Shown in pieces: positions 58,242 to 64,000 of a stretch of DNA of 64,000 nt. The position numbers and the translations under genes were made by a program. Source of the DNA: Mytilisepta virgata (taxonomy: Eukaryota; Mollusca; Bivalvia; Mytilida; Mytilidae); contig CM051521.1 of NCBI GenBank assembly GCA_028015205.1, forward strand, positions 129,216,614 through 129,280,613, given 5' to 3'. The notes beneath the pieces are model-generated. The model ran no database searches. It saw only the letters and a list, made by a program, of their open reading frames with translations, and was not told the DNA's origin. How positions within the stretch are numbered: position 1 is the stretch's first letter; every line of letters starts with the position of its first letter.

Positions 58242-61200
58242 ATATAGCATTGTTCACGAGCAGGCAGAAATAAAAAGATGTTGAATCTTCGAAACCCAGA
58301 GCAAGATCTCATTCTTTTTTCTACATAACATTTAACAAATAACTCCGGCGAAGCTCTGGCTTAGACTAAGTAAGATTCCACGGTATGAGAAATGATAGCG
58401 TTTGTTTTTCAAGCGAATCTTCTAAGTCAACCTAGATGGTGAATATTGATGTCCCTATAGCTTTTACTGTTATTATTACTATATACAGAAACTCGCAGAT
58501 TATGGTCATGATGATCGGAGGTCTGAAAATAATAAACATTCAATTAATAGACGGGTTCTGTGAATCAATTTCCTCAATTATCCGCATTTTTATCCTACTT
58601 TTTTCCCCTGAAGATTGACTATTTTATCATTTTTATTACAGATTTACTTAATTAGGAATTTATAGTGAGGAATTCGCCCCATCAAATACCTGAATGGTAC
58701 TTATTTGCAATAATCAGATATAATGACATTTCTAGAACTTATAATATACAGATTTAGGACAATTAGCAAACTCATCTGGCATAACCAAAAAGGATTAACG
58801 AAATAAAATAAATAAGTAAATAAAAATAAATATAAACAAATAAATTTAGAATCCCCATATCCTTTCAGATTTTGCTGGAGTCTCTGTAGGGTGTTTTCCT
58901 GCGGGGCATAGACCCAGGGCAAAAGACATGTCTTTGGAAGGAAAGCATATGCATGTGCTTTTGTAGTAATTTTCATTCAATTAAATAGACTAAGAGTGTT
59001 CCAGTGATTTTTAGAGAGTAATCAATTCAGCATATTTCATCTTGGGATTTCAATAATTATTTTCTTCCAATTGACTACAATAAAATATTCGTCTAATGCT
59101 CGTTTTATTGCGAGGAAAAGACATTTGTATCGCAGATAAAAACATTCTGTATAATCAGATGAAATCCTTAGAGTTTATCATTTTATATGTATTTTCATTC
59201 TCATACAAACAATTTGTACAGACAATTAACAAGTTACATAAAAACAATAATAGATTAACATCAGAAGATAATTTAAATAATATCTCTTTCAAATGTATTT
59301 ATTCTGGTCTATACATATGTAAACACGGTTTTAAATATTATTGTTCAAAACATGAAGATGTGACGTGAAAACACTTTTTCGTGCATTTCTCGGAACCCTT
59401 AAACGTTTTTTCTTGATATGACACACTAATATTCTAGCGTGAGGGGAAATATGTCCCGCCAACACCCACCCCTGCTAAAACTAATTTCTATATACGTATA
59501 CAATTAGCACGTAGCTAGTAATTCCTTTATATAAGAAATTATTGTAAGAAGTATTTTGTGGTTCATGCTTATTTATAATAACCTTTCATTCCAGTTTTCG
59601 TTTTAATTTATTTTTGTGACTGAACTGGGATGGAGGAATGAATTAATCTGTTCAAAGGATTCTATGTATCGTCGTGGTGCCACAAAACACTGCTTTAAAG
59701 GGCAACTATTTCTGAATGCAGTATAATAAACCATCATTGTCACTTACACTATTGACCAACAGTGATTTTATGAAAGGTCAATTCCGAAAAGTGATTTGGT
59801 ATTTGTCAAATTGTGTGTATGGTTTAAAAGCAATATATATAAATATACGTCTTCGTTATTTATTTCTCAATTAATTATTCTTTTGTTTCAGAACTTAAGA
59901 TTTATATAGTATTCCGTAGATAATAATGGTAACAGTTTTCTTTGTAAAAGACCCCAAATCATCTAAAACTATATCGAATTATACTGTGAAATAGCGTACA
60001 AGAAATCAGCTTCCAGGACGGATTATAAATTTCAGATCGAAATGACAATGCATGCAATATTCCTATAAAATTGTTAAATAATATTTTACACATCATGTCA
60101 CGGATAATTTGACAAGAATTTTATCCATTATACAGCTTTTCTCATATCTGTTTACGTTTGTATTCAGTTCTTGTAAGTGTTTTCCTCATTTTCAATTTCA
60201 GTTAGATTATGTAAATGCTTTTCTCTGAAACTGCTAGACCAACGGTTGTGTATGAAAAAATGAAGTTATTAACTTTCCGATGAAGAACAGCAATAAAAGC
60301 GTTGTTATTATACTTTCGACTGTATAATTTCGTGTCAAAAATTAATAGCTATACCACTTTTTCAGCTAACTATTAAATTATTTTCTAAATTTAAAACTGG
60401 TTGAAATATTAACTATTAAATTATTTCCTATACTAAAACTGGTTGAAATGTCAACTATTAAATTATTTCCTATATTATGGAACTGGTTGAAATGTTAACT
60501 AAATCTTTATCCAGGGAGAAAATCTACGAGGTTTGACAGATTAGCAATGTAACATAAATCTAACATTGAACTTTCAAATTCTCATCACAGACGCAATTTG
60601 TATGCTAGTAAATAGACAAAATAATACATGATGGATTATGTGATAAAAGTGTATGAGGTTTTCACTATTTTCTGTCTAAATTTGGAAATAAAACGGAAAC
60701 AGTATTGATTATGAATAATTAGCCAGAAAAACTAACAACCTTTCTTATCTGTGTTTTTTATAGAACATTGCTCTTTTTATTTGTTATTATAAAAAATGCA
60801 CATGCTGAAGCAGATTTAAGAAAATATAATTGACTCATGAAAATGAATTGAATTGTTAACCTCAGTGGAACACGGCTCAATACCAGTTTAATTATGTTAT
60901 TAAAATGGTTTTTGGGGGTGATATATTTTCATTTCATTGAGATTTTATGACAGGTAATTTTATCCATCTACAAAATCGATGTATCCTGAGAAGGTGGGTG
61001 GGGTTCAACTGCGACGAAATAATCTGGACAATGCTGGTTCAAAGGTCTTTAATGCCACTATATGTATAGTGTTGATCATATCCTAGAAAGGTGTCTTTAC
61101 TTAAGATTCTGTAATCAAAATCTGTTAAGATAAGTCTTGATCCAAGACATGAACAACTATATACAATGAATATTCATTTTATGTGGAAAACTTATCTGAT

Positions 61201-63690
61201 AGATTTAAGTATTGTGATTTTATAACAGAACATGCCGATTGATTTTAATAGGAACAAAAAAAAGATGACAGGCTGCGTTGGGTAAGATTATATTCACAGT
61301 TACATGCAGAACCTTCTATGAATTGCCCCCAAGCAGATTGATGAAAAATGAAAATAAATGAATAACAGCTATTAATTTTAGTATTATGTTCCAGTATTGT
61401 ATGGTTTAGTTTTCATTCATGTAAACCCCACATCTATTAACAGACAGAATCTATACTTGTCTGCTAGTCTGTGTACAAACAATTTCTTATTCTAACACTG
61501 TTATGGTATTGACCATTCAGTTCCTGATACACCATGTTACACAGTTTGAAACTTAAAAGAAAAATGTTTGGCAGAGAAAATGTCCTACTGACAGTTTGAT
61601 AGGATTTTAAAGCAGTTAAAAGCAGTTAACCTTGCTACCCCAAAAGTTTGTTTGAAGAAATGGAAGAAATTTTCTTTGTATATATTTATTATTGGACATA
61701 GAGAGAAAAGAGAGAACTTGGATAAAGTGACATTTCCGTATTATTATGTAATAGTTCTTTTATACAACACAAATTTTAAGTGATATGATAAAATTAACCA
61801 AATATGATACTTCCTCAGAGATTTCAGGAATATTTTGTTCATAACAGGAAAAATGTAACTGTCAAACAGAACAGATTTATAATGATAGTTTCAACATGGA
61901 CTTTCAGATCTCAGAAACAAATTGAATTTCTTTAAAAAATATAATTTTGTATAAATATGGGAATAGTGAGTGAGTCATACAATGGATAAATGGGTCTTTG
62001 TATCGTTATACTTTTATTGTTTTGAGAGAACATGACGTTAGATTAATTCTCGACAGAAAATGTGAATGTGCAGGGGACCAAAACTCGAGGAATATGGTAT
62101 TGCCTGCTCAATTTATTCACATTGAAAAATATCTCACACATCAGTTTAAGACTGGATTAGTTCATTACATCCTCTTTGTATGCATCACACAGTTTAGGGT
62201 AAAGTAAGGATCATTTCTATAAACTGAAAAATACACTTAAACGACAATATACTGTTGACTCTACCTCAAATTTAATGGGGCCATAGAAATAATCTGATTC
62301 ATCTGTAGTTCGACTAAACGAATCAATCAAAGCAGGGATGTAAACTGGAAAGGGATAATCAAGAAACATTCCAACTGAAACAAAGTCGACAGCTCCTTGT
62401 CATTATGGACTACTGATGTTATATACAATGTACTTTTTTTTTTTTATTTGTATCTCTTATGATTGTATTTTCTAGAATAAATTAAAATTACCAATATACC
62501 GGCTGTTACTAATCCAAGAACCTCAGGGTATATTTTGACAAGTCGATTCAAGGCAGTTCCAGAGTCGACTGTATATGTGTACATTAAACATCAAATAAAC
62601 TATAAGTGATACAGCAAACAGATGGTTTGAAGATTTAAGTCCTCTGAACTTTTACACAACTGTATTTCACTAATTAGAACTATAATTACAGTGAAATAAT
62701 GGTGTGTGATTACATAGATATAACATGTGATAAAACTGACCACAAATAATACATCCTCAGATAAAAGAACTAGAAAAGATTTAGTAAAATATACTTTTTA
62801 TTGGAATGCTTGTACAAATTAATTAAATATAAAACCATCTACATTTGTACAATTTAAAAAAAAACCAGTCATAATATTATGCTATGTGATATGTCTACAA
62901 TATGAAAGACAATTGTATATATCAAATTTTTTCTCACAAAAAATACACTTATAAAGAAAACAAATATGTAAAAATTTTCTTAATAAACATAACTTCTCCA
63001 GGTCAATATAAGGATTTGTCATTAATTAGGAACAGGAATTAAGATTGTTGTCCTACACAAATCTGTAAGACTATAGATTATCATGATTCATACGGTTCAA
63101 ATTGTCATAAACGATTCTTATATAGATCATGGTCTTACTTACTTTTAAACATCAAAGATATTGCAAATGAATTTTTAGTTTTCTTGAAAATATTTACATG
63201 TATTGATAATTATAATAGTGTTTCATACATGTGTAATTTTGAAACGACCATTCTATATAGTTCCACGATTCTTAGTAAGATTTATAAGCTTAAAGATTTT
63301 ACATATATATATATATATATGAAAGTTTTGAAAATATATATCATTTCACCCATCAGTTACATTTTTTTTTGGAAAAATGAGTGAGTCTCTTTCATGACGT
63401 CTGATATATCAAATGTTTAAATTAATAACACTTTTTTGTTGTCTTTTCCAGATAAACTTATTTACTGAATGGACATATGAAATATGACAAAGTCTCATTT
63501 ACTCAACCCTTATATTATTTCAATTTTACAGAAAAAAACAAACAAATGCAAAATGAAGATTACTGAAAATCTCAAAGAAATTTTCTTGCTCCCTCATTGG
63601 ATTTTTTTTTGGTGAGTCTGAAGTAAAATATATATACATCTGATAGCACTATTTGATTGAATAATATATGATAGCTCAATAAAAATTTCA
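58242..63690. other. AT-rich stretch, no recognised gene
   Basis: Contains a diverged 43-bp tandem repeat at 60368-60498. The 20-mer GATGAAGAACAGCAATAAAA at 60279-60298 recurs at 26103-26122. Short frames (for example 59096-59368) have no recognisable motif. Confidence 0.3.
60368..60498. repeat. 43-bp tandem repeat, three copies
   Basis: The unit reads AACTATTAAATTATTTCCTA, then a variable part, then AACTGGTTGAAATGT. Starts are at about 60368, 60411 and 60453, with steps of 42-44 bp. Confidence 0.85.
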
Positions 63691-63697
63691 ATATTAT

Positions 63698-63819
63698 AGG
63701 GTCATTGCACGAATATTGGGAAATACTGCCCCAAGTAGAATGTAATATCGCATGAGCTTGTAAGTATGATATGATATTCTACGAGGGACAATATTTACCA
63801 GTTTCGTGCAATAACCCTT
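63698..63819. mobile_element. short MITE-like element with about 50-bp inverted arms
   Basis: The left arm AGGGTCATTGCACGAAT and onward through AGTAGAATGTAATATC pairs with the right arm, whose inverse reads AGGGTTATTGCACGAAAC and then GTAGAATATCATATC. Pairing is imperfect (about ten mismatches in 50). The loop is only about 20 bp, so nearly the whole element is a hairpin. No target duplication is clear. Confidence 0.65.
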
Positions 63820-64000
63820 TTATTGTATGGTAACACCACTCAGATTCCGGGAATAACCCGAAAAACTATCAAAGACATCGTCCTTAAAATGCAATATTGC
63901 TCTCCATGAAATATCGGCGAATTGGTTACGTTCTACAGGGAATATTACGTTGCTTTACAATAAACAAAATATCTCATTACAAAAAACAAATCTCAAAATA
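63820..64000. other. possible repeat, unclassified
   Basis: The last 180 bp are less AT-rich than the surroundings. They contain CGGGAATAACCCG and GAAATATCGGCGAATTGG, which resemble dispersed mussel sequence only by recall. Nothing further can be said. Confidence 0.2.

Overview
This is a eukaryotic, visibly AT-rich, gene-poor window. The repeats look like those of a bivalve mollusc, most likely a mussel (Mytilus or a relative). That assignment is inference: it rests on my recognition of the dispersed repeats, mainly a retroelement 3' tail present three times, a CATCAGTTGTGCTCAAGG repeat and a tRNA-headed SINE, and no search was run. I see no bacterial operon, no CRISPR array, no rRNA, no convincing functional tRNA, and no single-copy host gene that I recognise. 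The window could be intergenic or could lie in long introns.

The one large coding region is a non-LTR retrotransposon (LINE) reverse transcriptase on the + strand at 15.6-18.4 kb. It has no stop codons and still carries its catalytic motifs and a C-terminal zinc-knuckle-like motif. It lacks a recognisable endonuclease and is probably 5'-truncated, and a 10-bp direct repeat may mark the insertion. A second, decayed reverse transcriptase (44.87-45.64 kb, frameshifted) runs into a roughly 660-bp 3' tail. Pieces of the same tail also occur alone at 6.45-6.83 kb (-) and 9.04-9.18 kb (+).

Short interspersed and foldback elements make up most of the remaining recognisable content. A tRNA-derived SINE at 36.4 kb has clear A and B boxes and a near-perfect target duplication, a diverged relative lies at 50.2 kb, and a tail fragment lies at 42.5 kb. 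Two foldback elements (38.49-39.43 kb and 57.86-58.24 kb) share the terminus TGGCAAGCCRTT and flanking TA dinucleotides but have unrelated interiors, each made of tandem repeats. Further inverted-repeat elements lie at 10.1-11.1, 13.9-14.1, 35.6-35.9, 43.3-43.6 and 63.7-63.8 kb. Copies of one dispersed family recur along the whole window.

Tandem arrays include a 46-bp satellite of about 2.25 kb (52.9-55.1 kb) with an internal duplication 984 bp apart, a 70-bp repeat (five copies), a 55-bp repeat, a 30-bp repeat and a diverged 43-bp repeat. A few short exon-like islands are flagged at low confidence. The most interesting observation is the pair of TGGCAAGCC foldback elements with different tandem-repeat interiors.
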